From the NCBI RefSeq assembly GCF_000611645.1, contig NW_014012513.1:1-16654 (forward strand): DNA of 16,654 bases, in the 5' to 3' direction. Every line of letters begins with the position of its first letter. The stretch's first letter is position 1. Shown one piece after another: positions 1 through 10,174 of the stretch. Source of the DNA: Monoraphidium neglectum (lineage: Eukaryota; Chlorophyta; Chlorophyceae; Sphaeropleales; Selenastraceae). A program made the position numbers and the translations under genes. The notes under the pieces were generated by a model. It had not been told where the DNA came from. It did no database searches and saw only the letters and a program-made list of their open reading frames with translations.

Positions 1-36
1 GGCATGTCAAAGCATACTGTTGCGTTGCCCCCGCAG

Positions 37-589
37 CTCCTGCCAAGCTGCCCGCCACGCTGGCCGGCCGGCCCTTGGCGGCAACGCGCCGGGTCAGAGC
101 GCGCAGGTGGTCACGGACCCCGACCTGCTGGCAGAGCAGGGCCCTAGGCCGCTCCCTGGTCGGGAGGACGCGGTGGTGGCCGACCTGGCCGCTGCCCTGG
201 GGCCCCCTTCTCGGGAGGGCCTCAGCCTTGCCCAGCCGCGCCGCAGGCCGGGGCCCGGCCCGTTCGCATGAAACAAAATCATGGGGGAGCAGAGGGCGAT
301 CAACCACCGCTAAGCGCAGAAGGAGGCTGACGCCGCCTTTGAAGCAGTTCTCGCTGCGCAGAGTGCAGCGGACAAGGCCGCCGCGCCGGCGGGGCCGGGC
401 CCTGCAGCAGCTGCAACCCCCACGCCAGCGGCGGCGGCGCCCGCGGGACCGGCGCTGCCGCCGGCCGCGGGCGCCGCAGCGGCGTCGCCGGGCCGCGGGG
501 TAGAGGGGCCGCCCGCGGCGCTTGGGCGGGTGGCCGCTGCAGGGAATGATGCGGCGGGGGGGCCGTGCCTTCCCCCGATCGAGCCATAG
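37..589 (+). CDS. 3' end of a plus-strand gene, Ala/Pro-rich C-terminus, unknown product, splicing uncertain
   Basis: A good acceptor (pyrimidine stretch plus GCAG) ends at 36. The most protein-like segment is frame 2 from about 320 to TAG at 587-589. It reads KEADAAFEAVLAAQSAADK, then a low-complexity Ala/Pro/Gly tail ending GGPCLPPIEP, with G/C-rich third positions. Frame-2 stops at 269-271 and 311-313 mean it must be joined to an upstream exon across an intron ending CGCAG at 319. The upstream part is ambiguous. One option is frame 3, 37-92 (APAKLPATLAGRPLAATRR), with donor GTCAGA at 93, phase 0. The other is frame 2 (VVTDPDLLAEQGPRPLPGRE) with a donor near 107, 173 or 176. Alternatively, frame 2 ends at the 269-271 TGA and the later segment is 3' UTR. 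No conserved domain is visible; the gene begins left of the window. Confidence 0.35.
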
Positions 590-917
590 GGGCCGCCCGT
601 GCTGGACAGTGCTGTCACATGTCAGTCGCTTGGCTGAGCGTGTCTCGTTTGCGCACGACTTGTACCCTTCTGGGCACGCCGTTCCCCGCGGGCTTTGTCG
701 TGCATGGGGCCCCTTTTTTATGGACAACCCCTTTCGGCTCGGCCTGCTGTGCATGGGATGGAGGGGGTGTCACCGCTGCCGTGCTTGTGTCCCTGCAATC
801 ACCACAGTCACAGCTCACTCTCAGTTGGCGTCGCGCGGCGTTTCGCGCCTGGTATACAGTCCCCCAGCGGGGCCGGGCTTGGGCAGCCGCATCTGCGCGG
901 GTGTCATCGATTTGTCA

Positions 918-922
918 TGTAA
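918..922 (+). terminator. Candidate TGTAA polyadenylation signal, plus strand (proximal)
   Basis: TGTAA is the usual green-algal poly(A) signal, placed some 10-20 nt before the cleavage site. This copy would give the left gene a 3' UTR of roughly 350 nt. The motif is short, so it is only supported by position. Confidence 0.35.
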
Positions 923-1306
923 CTTCACATGTATTAATACAGACCTTGCCTCTAGCAGAGGGGCAACGGGGCCCTTGTGTTAAGCCGACCCTGTTCCCAA
1001 GTGGCCAGGGGTTTCTGCATGGGTGGGTGGTGCGCGCCCCTGTGTCGCGGTCGCTCTGGCCGCGTGCGTTCTGCGGGATGGCGCGCCCCATGCCCCGCTT
1101 TGATCGCTCGCGTGTTATGCATGGGTCCCCGCTTTTGCGCGTGGTGCCGAGCTCCCCCCCTCTGCCCCGAACGACTTTGAGGTTGGGGAAAGGGTTGCGG
1201 CGTTGTGGCTTGGAAGATAGCGGCTTCTCGGGGTTTCCCGCGGCCGCAGACCTGCCTCGTACCTGTGTATCTGCCAGATCCTTGCTCTTGGTGACTGGCC
1301 ACAAGC

Positions 1307-1372
1307 TGTAAGTCTGATTTTCTGTAACAACCGCAAAGCAACGCAGAAGCAGGCGACTGCGGGATGGTGTAA
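1307..1372 (+). terminator. Cluster of three TGTAA motifs, plus strand (distal)
   Basis: TGTAA occurs at 1307-1311, 1323-1327 and 1368-1372 on the plus strand. Three copies in 66 nt just before the convergent dynein gene make this the stronger candidate 3' end for the left gene, giving a 3' UTR of roughly 740-800 nt. Confidence 0.4.
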
Positions 1373-1393
1373 CAGTCCCGATCCTTATCCTTC

Positions 1394-1398
1394 TTACA
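1394..1398 (-). terminator. Candidate TGTAA polyadenylation signal of the dynein gene
   Basis: TTACA on the plus strand is TGTAA on the minus strand, 39 nt past the dynein stop codon. No other minus-strand TGTAA was found in the intergenic stretch, so the dynein 3' UTR would be only about 55-65 nt if this one is used. Confidence 0.45.
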
Positions 1399-1437
1399 AA
1401 CGCAGTGCTGTCAGGAGTGACACAAAGATACACACTA

Positions 1438-2414
1438 TCAGTTTGCTAGCGCCAGCAGAAGCGCGGCGCCCCGCATGACCCAATTGTCTGGGTCTGACGC
1501 GCCAGCGCGCAGGTCAACGCTTGTCATGAAGCTAGGGCGCTCTCTTGTGCCGGTCCTGATGGGGTACATGTAGAGGGGGCATGCGTACACGCCCTTGCCT
1601 GCCTTCTTCTTGTTCTCGACTGGTTTGAAGTGAAGCACTGGCATAGGCACGATGAGCTCCATTGGATTCGGCTCACGCAGGCTGCCAGCCTCAAAGTCCC
1701 AGCCAGCGCCTGCAACACACACGGGATTGGAGTGGGCCCAGGTTTTTTGCCTTTGGGTTGAGGCAGGCGCACCATGGCACCAGGCACTGTGTTAAGTTGG
1801 TGGCACAACTGCCACCACCCAGCACCCAAAATCACAATCAACATGCAAAACTATCAGCAAGCCCCGGCCACCCACCTTCTAGGAACATGCCCTTGACGTA
1901 TACCCCCTCCTTGGGGGGACCCGGGATGTCGCGCTCTGTCAAGTTGACCACCCCGTGCTCGAATGAAAGCCCGTCGATTGGGACGCCCGCGCGGCGCGCC
2001 GCCGTCTGTAGCACCGCCGTCAGGAAGCCCGTCGGATACGTGAACCCGCCCAGCCAGTACACGCGCGGGTACGAGCCCTCCGCCCACTTCGCGAGCTGCT
2101 CGACCCGCGCCAGCAGGTCGCGCGCCCACGCGCCGAGGGGCTTCAAGGAGGGGTACGTCTTGAGCCACGCGCTCGGCACGCGGCCGTTGTACAGCGCTGA
2201 CGCCACGCCGTCCAGCTCGGCGCTCATCACCACGAGGCCCTTCAGGCCCTGCTGCAGGTCGGTGCAGGAGCGGCGCACGCGCGCGAGGAGGGCGTTGTAG
2301 CGCTCGATCTCCTGGAAGAGCACCACGTGGAGGGCGCTGGGGTCGTCGGCCTTGGAGCGCATCACCTCCTCCAGGTTGAAGGGCGCGGGGATCTGGGGGA
2401 CGATGGTGCATGAG

Positions 2415-2467
<53 letters not shown>

Positions 2468-5400
2468 GAGGGGGCCTATGTATCAGGGCCTCTGGCACAC
2501 GCATGTACACGTGGGAATGCACGCAGTCATGCCAGCGTGCAATAAAACTTGACAGCTGCCAACCCTTGATGCAAAAACTCTAAAGCCATCCCCATGGCTT
2601 GAGATGCGGCCTACACAATGCTGGCAACCAAGCACTGGCTTGGCTCCACTGCAGCTCTGCGGGCGCCTTGCTTTCCCCGCCAGTACCAACCTGATCTAGC
2701 AGGTCGGCTGTTATCGCTGCCACCGCCTCCTCCCGGCGCAGCCCGCCCGCGCCACCTCCACCCGCCGTGCCAGAGCGGGGCTGCAGGGCCCCCAGGCCGT
2801 CCAGCAGGGCGCGCGAGTCCTCTATCAGGTAGGATATCTCCGCGTTGAGGTGCTGGCCAAAAGCCTCGGGGCTGGGGGGCGGGGGCATGGTCGACGCCAG
2901 GGAAAGCACGGCACGGTTGTGCACGAGAAGGGCCGAGCACATGGCGTATCATCCAGCTAGCCAAAGTGTGAGACGAGCGAGTCTGAACATGCAGCACACC
3001 GCATGCATCCTCCTTGGCAGCCCCTAGGCAGTGCCGCACGCCGGGCGCCTTTGTGCCGAACCCCACACTAGTACTAAGGCCCCTTAGTACCAAGGCCCCT
3101 CCACCTGTCTGTGGTTGGCAGTGTGGCGATGTATTCGCGGTAGCCCTGGAGGGACCCGGGCTCAGGGATGAAGTACGTGGGCAGGGGGGACAGCCGGAAG
3201 TTGGTAGTCTCGACAGCCTCCTCACAGTAATACCTTGGGGTTTGTTTGAAGCCATAGGAAAAGACAAGCTTAGATGTGGATGTGCTATGTGGGTATGCAA
3301 AAGCTGAGATCAGCGCAGCCCCCAGCTGCATGCAGCCGGCACGGCCACACTGATACACGCACCAAGGTTGAGTGCGCGCCCACATCACGCGCAATATTTA
3401 TCACAATAACGGCTGAGCCGGGCGACCAGACCTCCCATGACCCATCACATGACCCCAGCAATTATGCATGCATGCCCCTGCCAGCCGTGTCGACGACGCC
3501 CCGCTCACTTGTCCATGTAGCTGACCAGCACCCTCCTGTCCAGCTCGTCGGTGACGCGGCCGCCGTAGTTTGCCTCGGCTATGAGGTACTTGAGGGCGGC
3601 CCAAGGGGTGGAGGCGTAGCTGTCCAGGTAGCTGCGAAGGAGATCATCCGACACACTGCACGAGGGTTTGGCGTCGGGGCCAGCAGCGTTGCGGAAAGTC
3701 GAGTCAGGAGCAGGCCGGATCAGGGGGGGTGGAGGGAGCTGCCGTGCGCCAGCGAAGTCAAGTGGACAATCCCGGGGTCGGAAGAATGTGCAGATTTGCT
3801 TTGTGGGTCAGGCACTCAAATAGAAATGGTTGAGGGGAGGGTTGTGCCGCGCACATAGCTTGCTGGCCAGGGCCCCAAAAAGCCTATCAAATCAATCACG
3901 GCGGTAAAAGCCCATCAAAGTCCAAAACATGCATCATCATGCCGCCGGCTGGTGAAGCTGCGTCCTATGCATCAGTGTTGTGCGGCCCACGCCAACCGTC
4001 GGATGCTCATGAATGAGGGTGCACCCCTTCAGCCCAAACCCCAAGCGTGAACAACCACACAAAGAACGCGTGCCAAGATAATCGCTCACAAGAAATCTGT
4101 GTCGTTGAAATCGTAGGGCACGTTGAGCCCCAGCGTCCTAAACTTGCGCCGCTCCAGCAGCACGCTGTGGAAGAAGGCGAGGGCGAACAGCAGCCGCTGG
4201 TAGCGCGCCGCCGCCTTGCACGCCTTGAAGCCCTCATCAGTGATTGACTGGTACATGCGCTGCAGGTTGGCCCGGAGGCCTTTCGGGGGCTCCGTCGTCA
4301 TCTTGATGCCACGCTGCAGGGGTTTTGATATGAGGGAGGGGGAAAGTGTAGTGGTGTTGCAAATGATGACGCAACAGCAACTGGGTGACAAGCCAGCGGC
4401 AGGCAGCCGTGCGGCGGGACACGATGGCAGCGTCAATGCGGATCTAAAGGTAACGAGAGGATTGCTGACACACTGTCTGTTTGACTCAGTCCCCTCACTC
4501 TGGCTGCAACTGCTAGTGTCAAAATCTCAGCATCATTGATATGACCCTCACCTGCAGAATGGAGATTGGGAAAGCTTCGCTTGGGCTGGATGACAGCCAC
4601 AACCGGAACCGCTCGTGCGGTGCTGCAGCGCCTGCACCGCCCTCAAGCCCCTCAACGATCTTTGCCAGCGTGGGCAGCCAGCTGGTCATGAGGTGGCAGT
4701 TGGCCAGGAACACCCAGTGGCCCGACTTTACGCCCTCCACAATCAGCCGTTGAGCGATGGGGGCCTGCAAGTGTTGGCGTGCATGATCACGGTGCGAATA
4801 GGAGGTTTGGATGCGGTTTGCAGGGAAGGGCCTTGGCGCCTGGTGTCGGCAGCACAGGCCCAACCTATTCCACAGATATGGGATAAGACAGCTTCATCTT
4901 CACACACAGACGAGGAGCTCATGCTGGGGTCCGCCAATTGTGGCGCACATATGCATATGCCCACGTCGTCTTCCCCCCCTCAATCCCACGCACCTGCCCC
5001 TGTCCCAGTGCAACGCTGAAGAACCGCCCCCCCATGCCCTTCTCGGCCGCCAGCTTCCGCAGCGCCTCCGTCGGGTCCACCCCCGGCGACAGGACAAACA
5101 CCAGCGGCGCCGCCGGGGAGCTGTCCGCAAACGTCTCCCCCAGGTCGAGGACCGGCGGCTCAACGAAGCGCCGCCCCAGAGCGTTGGAGACGAAGCCCGC
5201 CGCGGCGAACAGCGCGCGATCGGGGCGGAGGGAGCGGACGAGGAGCATGCGCTGCAGCTCGCCCAGGCGGGACTCCCACTCCCGAGGGAGCTCGGCAGTT
5301 TCGGGCTCGGGGCTGTGGGATGGGGGCGGGCGGCAGAGTAGTGCGGAGAGGAGGTTGAGACTTGGGCTCGCAGCATATAAAAGTGACTATGGGGGCTTGA

Positions 5401-8400
5401 TTCGCTGCAACCCAGCGACCATGGAATCCAAAATCGGGCTCAAACAATGTGCGTGCAGCGCAGGCTGGGCTGGCTGCATGCCCCAGCCGGCCGGCCCACC
5501 TGCGGAACCAGCCCTCCCAAGTGGAGGTGGCGGCCTCGAAGCTGTGGGCGAGGCCCTTGAACGCGGGCAGCGCGTCGAGCGACGACACGTGGCCCCAAGC
5601 CTCCTCGCTGATCCAGGCCGGGGCTGGGTTGGGGGCCTGCTGGGTGGGGTCGAGGACCTGGGCGCATGCGGAGGGGGGTGGGAATTGGAAAGTGAAGGGT
5701 TGATCATTCTGACAATAGCAGTTGGAGCGCGGCTGTGATGTGCACTGCCCAGCTTGACACTCACGCCCCCCCCCTGCAAGGGGCTTGTGCTCGCAAAGCA
5801 ACCCTGAACTCCCCTCATGCGCCGAAGCGCCCGCCGCCGCGTCACTCCAAGCAACGCCCATATGCGTGGCTCTTGTTTGACCGCACCTGCCCGCCGCGCA
5901 GCAGGTACTGCCACTCCTCTGCGTTGACCTGCCCCGCCAGCGCCAGTATCCGCGCGCACATCTGCAGGCTCAGCAGCAGCTTGTGGCGCTCGAACAGGCC
6001 GCGCGCCGCGTAGCGGTACACCGCGTACGTGTGGTGGTCGTTCAGCGCCTTGATGCGCTCCTGCAGCTCCTCGGGCCCCGGGGACGCCCTCAGGCTCAGC
6101 GCGAACAGCGACATGTAGGAGTCCAGGGAGAACTGGTACATGGGGTCCACCGCCGCCAGGTCGTTGAGCACGAAGTAGAGCGCCGCCGCGCGCACGCTGC
6201 ACGGCCGGTACGCGGCCGCCGCGGCCTCGAGTTCTCGGCCCGTGTCCTCCGCGACCGCGAGGCTGGCGGAGACCTCCTCCCAGGTGGCCTTGGAGGCGCC
6301 CAGGGCGTCGATGAGGGCGACGTTGTCCAGGAGGCTGCCCGTGGCGGAGGAGAGCAGCGCCAAGACGCGGTCCTCCAGCTCAGCCTGGGTGCGCTTGCCG
6401 GCGGCGACCTGCGCGGGCGCGGGTCAGTGTGGGGGAGGGAAGGGGGGAGGGCGGACGGGTGGTGATATCGGTGGGCGTGTGGAGTTTGTGGAGGAAAGTT
6501 GGACAACAAATTGTTGCTGCAAGCGAGATGACGATGCTGAGCTGTACATGCCTTGCTGAGTGTGCGCCACAGGCGCTGCCATGCCTCAACAGCAAGCACG
6601 CGACCAGCAGGGCAATCAGCGAGCCCGCCCACCTTGACCACGAGCTCGTTCTTTTGAGCGTCTAGGTCGGGCCGCTCGTGCTTCACCACAGCCGCCAGCA
6701 GCTGCCCCTCCAGCCCCTGCTGCTTCACCGCAAAGTTGACCAGCGCCACCTTGGTCGTGACCTCCGGCGGGTAGGTGGGGTTTGGCAGGCGCGTGGTGAT
6801 GTAGAGGCGGAAGTCGGGGGACACGTCCACCTCCTTGTCGCCCAGCTTCACCAGCACCTGAGAGCCGCGCCTGCGGGTCGGCCGAGGCGGGAAGAGTGTG
6901 TGTGAGCCAATGGGATACGGGTGAAGCAGCGCACAGGTATTTGGGGGGGGGGGGGAAGGACTGAGGAAGGGACAAGTAGCGGTGCATGGACGGCTTGTGG
7001 AATTGATAACAGCAAGGTGGCTCTGCTCCTGGTCACGAGTGGCCGTCCTAGCCAATGCACACCTCCAGCCGCCGGCGCACAAGGACCGCTGCTGCTCATA
7101 AACCGAGCCTGAGCAGGTCAGGACCAACCGCAAGCCACGGGTGTGCAAGGGTGCACCCGCGTGCACTCCAGACCCCCCCACCCCACGCGCCTGATGTAGC
7201 TCTTGCCCAGCAGTGGCTCCAGTGCCGGGTCCAGCTCCTCCATGACGTCAACGAGCAGCACAGGGCGGCCAAACTGCACGGCAGCCTCGACCTGCGGGAG
7301 GGATGGGACAGACATCGGGGAAGGGTCGAGTCGAGGCACAGCAGTCCAAAGGAAGGAGCCTGCATTGATCCTCCAAGATTGTCCTTGCACGAATTCAGCC
7401 ATCTTTGTCGACTTCAGTCAGTTTGATCGACATTAAAAATCTTGCTCCAGCGCCCCCCACCCACCCCATTCAGCACCCCTTCAAGGCGCCCCCCCCCACA
7501 AGTCACCTGGCGCATCATGTCGGCGGCGGTGACGCTGACGACCTTGATGCCGCTGCCAGACTCCATGTTGCGCACCCAGCGCACGGCCTGGCCCTGCGCG
7601 GCACATACAAAAGGCGGCACACCCAAGTCACCAGTGAACTCACTTCAGGAACTGCAACGTCTGCCGAATGCTGGCGCACTTTGAAAAACTTACCCTGCAC
7701 CCCTTTCGGCAAATGCAAGCAAATTCACTCCAGGATTCTCAACAGACAGGACCTGCCCGCTGTGCGCCTTCTACAAGACAAGGCGCGCGCCGCACCTGCG
7801 GGTCAATCATCAGCGGCCACCGCCGGCCGCGCGCCACCATGACGCCGTTCTCCGTGCTGAACGCGTCCGCCGGCAGCCCCCAGATGTTCCAGTCGCGCAC
7901 CGTGGCGGGGTCCGCCAGGAAGCCGCAGAAATCAAAGGCCTCCGAGGCCGGGAGGGACTGGGCGCGTACCTGGTGGGGGCAGGTGAGGGTGGGGGCAAGG
8001 CGACATAGGCAGGCCGAGCTCAGATAAAAGACCGTGGACCACGGTCGCTGAACAGGCGCACAGCAAATGTTCCTAGGGCGGCTTGAAGACTCTTGAATGC
8101 ACCGAGCGCCAGGGGTCAGGCTGGCACAACCTAAGCTCCAGCATCCACCATTTTGCATCACACTGCCTCTGTGCTCTCAACGCGCGTGCTTGCACTGGCA
8201 CCGCGGCCCAAGGATGAGCAGAGCTTGGGCACGCAGCACAGATTTGTGTGTGTGTGTGTGTGTGTGTCTCTGTGTGTGTGTGTGTGTGTGTGTGAGCCTG
8301 CGTGTGTGTGTGTGTGTGTGTCTGTGTGTGTGTGCGTCTGTGTGTGTGTCTGTGTGTGCCTGTGTCTGTGTGGGATTGTGCAAAAAACTGCAGCCGGAAG

Positions 8401-10126
8401 CGAGCGCACACCTGCGGCAGCCACGTGGCGCGCGCCAGCTCGTCCCTGAACTCGCTGGGGAAGGGCCCCGCATAGGACAGGAACGCGGCCGCCACCGCCG
8501 CGTCCCCGGGCAGCGCCGCCAGCCGCGCCTCCAGGCCGCCGATGCTGGCCTGCCACAGCGCGCGCTCGCCGGCCAGGCCGGTCACCAGCTTCTCCGCGCG
8601 CGAGAGCTTGCCGGCCAGGTCTGAGAGCTCGGCCTCCAGGGTGGCCTTGGAGGACATACTCTCCTCGTATCGCTGCCTGAGAGCGAGGGCAACGCAATGG
8701 AAACGAGGGCAAGGGCGACACAGTTGTCATCCCTCCTTAAAGCAGGCACTTTGCTTGAATGTGCAGGCAGTGTAATGTATTGCGTGAGTGTCGCAGGCGC
8801 TGTGTAGCAGGCACCATAGCAGGCCTAGGATGGAAGTTTCGGGGTTGTGGGGGCTCTGTCATACACGTTGCCACCTCAGCCTGCCGACATCAGAGGCCGA
8901 GTGAGCGCCAAGGACGCAGCATGGGGAGCCAGCGAAAAGTGGTCCTCACAAATATCCATCATGGTCCCACCCGCCCTGGGTCCCCAGGCTGCGCCGCCCA
9001 AGCAACACTGAATGATGCTGGGGGGTCCTCTTGCCCCACCTGAGGCTGGCGACCTTGGCCAGGACCGCCGCCAGCTGCTCCTGCGCTGCCGCCAGCGCCG
9101 CCTGCTTCTTGGCCAGGTTCTCCTGCGCCGCCTTGAGCCGCGCCCGCTTGGGCCCCACCTCCTTTGCGACCCGCCCGTACGTCTCCATCGCGCACACCCA
9201 CATGCACATGCCCTTCGCCGCCAGCGAAACCTTGCCGACCGCGTCCGGCGTGAAGTCGGGGTTCGCGGTGAACTTCCCAATCTTCTTCAGGAGCGCGTCG
9301 TCCAGCTGGTCCTTGTCGTAGGCCAGGAGCTTCATCATGAAGTTCGCGTCCCCCAGCTGCTTCTTGGTCTCCTCCCAGGTGGCGGGGCGCTTGAGCACAG
9401 TCATCACGCCGCCCAGCGTCAGCTCAACCAGGGCGGGCGGCTTGGAGTAGGCCTGGTTGGCGTTTGGGAGTCATGTCAAGGGGTTTGGGTGTGTCAGGCA
9501 TGCGAGGAGCATTGTAGAGGGCAGACGTGGCCAGGTTTGATGCCGGCGGGATGGACAGCAGTCCAAAGCAATGATTTGGCCACTTTGCCCTGGATCCCGC
9601 TCTCGGCTGAACCTAGCTTGGGTGTACAGCATCGCAGTGCTCATCACACACTGCCCAGCTGCAACTCCCTGCGTTTCGAGCCCCAACTATGGCCCAAAGC
9701 GGTGAGACTCCTGCGGTCATCCCTGCTGCACAGCGCACCTTGAGCTCGCTGATGTCTTTCTTGGTCAGAACGTTGAGCGCCTCCTCCGCCTCGCGCAGAG
9801 CTGGCAGCGCTCGCTCCAGCTCAGTGGACACCTGGGCAGATTAGTCATCAAGTGGATGGATGGGTCGGAGCAGAGCTGTGAGCTGTGAATGGGCTTGATT
9901 CACACAACCAAATTGCCACAAAAGTTGTCAGGAGGGTTGATCAAAAAGGCTGATAGGCGTTGATGGTGCAGAAATGTGTTGCCCTTCTGCACGCATCCAT
10001 TCCCTCAACAAACCCATGCCCGCCTGCTGTGCGATGGCGTTGGCCTCCTCGGCCTCGCGGCCGATCTTGGTGGCCTCAGCGTTGACCGCCTTCTCCTGCT
10101 CGTCAGCCACGCGCTTGTCCTGTGTG

Positions 10127-10174
<48 letters not shown>

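Larger units (their letters stand above)
590..1437. other. Convergent intergenic / 3' UTR region, no gene seen
   Basis: This 848-nt stretch lies between the last plausible plus-strand stop and the dynein stop. Open frames here are composed of Arg/Cys/Pro-rich or mixed sequence without domains, start at non-ATG codons, or run across TGTAA motifs. It is best read as the 3' UTR of the left gene plus a very short dynein 3' UTR. The word GCATGGG recurs near 704, 751, 1017 and 1118 without a clear repeat unit. Confidence 0.6.
1438..3655 (-). other. Dynein exons 30-34: C-terminal domain and stop codon
   Basis: Residues 1857-2271. Exon 30 holds the [21 protein letters not shown] segment; exon 31 has [17 protein letters not shown]; exon 32 has [12 protein letters not shown] and a Gly-rich insert before the C-terminal helices; exon 33 (517 nt) has [42 protein letters not shown] and [18 protein letters not shown]. 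The terminal exon has [16 protein letters not shown] and ends in [10 protein letters not shown] followed by TGA at 1438-1440. This long C-terminal form is typical of axonemal dyneins, and the terminal motifs are the main basis for the DNAH2-class call. Confidence 0.92.
6633..7969 (-). other. Dynein exons 21-24: AAA5 module
   Basis: Residues 1179-1378. Motifs in order are [82 protein letters not shown] and the helix [18 protein letters not shown]5 of dyneins is structural and carries no nucleotide-binding P-loop; none is seen here. The junction between exons 23 and 24 (7191 to 6870) uses an inferred GC donor, because it keeps the [14 protein letters not shown] stretch at family length. Confidence 0.9.
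7970..8411 (-). other. Longest intron (442 nt), between exons 20 and 21
   Basis: Donor CAG|GTGTGC and acceptor CACCAG|GTACGC. It contains the compound GT/CA tract at 8245-8372 and a 17-nt near-perfect palindrome at 8030-8046. No coding, RNA or transposon signature is seen in the rest. Confidence 0.85.

Noticed and set aside
75..503. 142-codon plus-strand reading frame starting with ATG
   Set aside because: It is almost pure Arg/Pro/Leu in a GC-rich stretch, as expected when a GC3-rich Ala/Pro/Gly frame is read one base off; the frame-2 reading is more protein-like.
565..1311. 248-codon plus-strand open frame in the intergenic region
   Set aside because: No ATG near its start, no recognisable domain, mixed composition, and it overlaps candidate TGTAA signals; most likely 3' UTR.
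915..1433. 172-codon minus-strand open frame just past the dynein stop
   Set aside because: Non-ATG start, Arg/Pro-rich, no domain, and it spans the putative dynein poly(A) signal.
2417..2466. Regular repeats as a possible CRISPR-like array
   Set aside because: They are simple dinucleotide and tetranucleotide microsatellites without spacers, in a eukaryotic intron.
3910..3945. ATGATGA box in the exon 29-30 intron as a possible box C/D snoRNA
   Set aside because: No CTGA D box at a suitable distance and no terminal stem.
5376..5383. TATAAAAG on the plus strand (another at 12629-12636) as a possible nested promoter
   Set aside because: Both sit in dynein introns with no credible plus-strand coding sequence downstream; likely chance.
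6096..7181. 361-codon minus-strand frame over dynein exons 24-25
   Set aside because: It reads through introns and shifts out of the dynein frame in exon 25, turning into Arg/Pro/Ser-rich sequence; only part of it is real exon.
8097..8624. Plus-strand frame rich in Cys and Val
   Set aside because: It is the translation of the GT microsatellite plus the antisense of exon 20.
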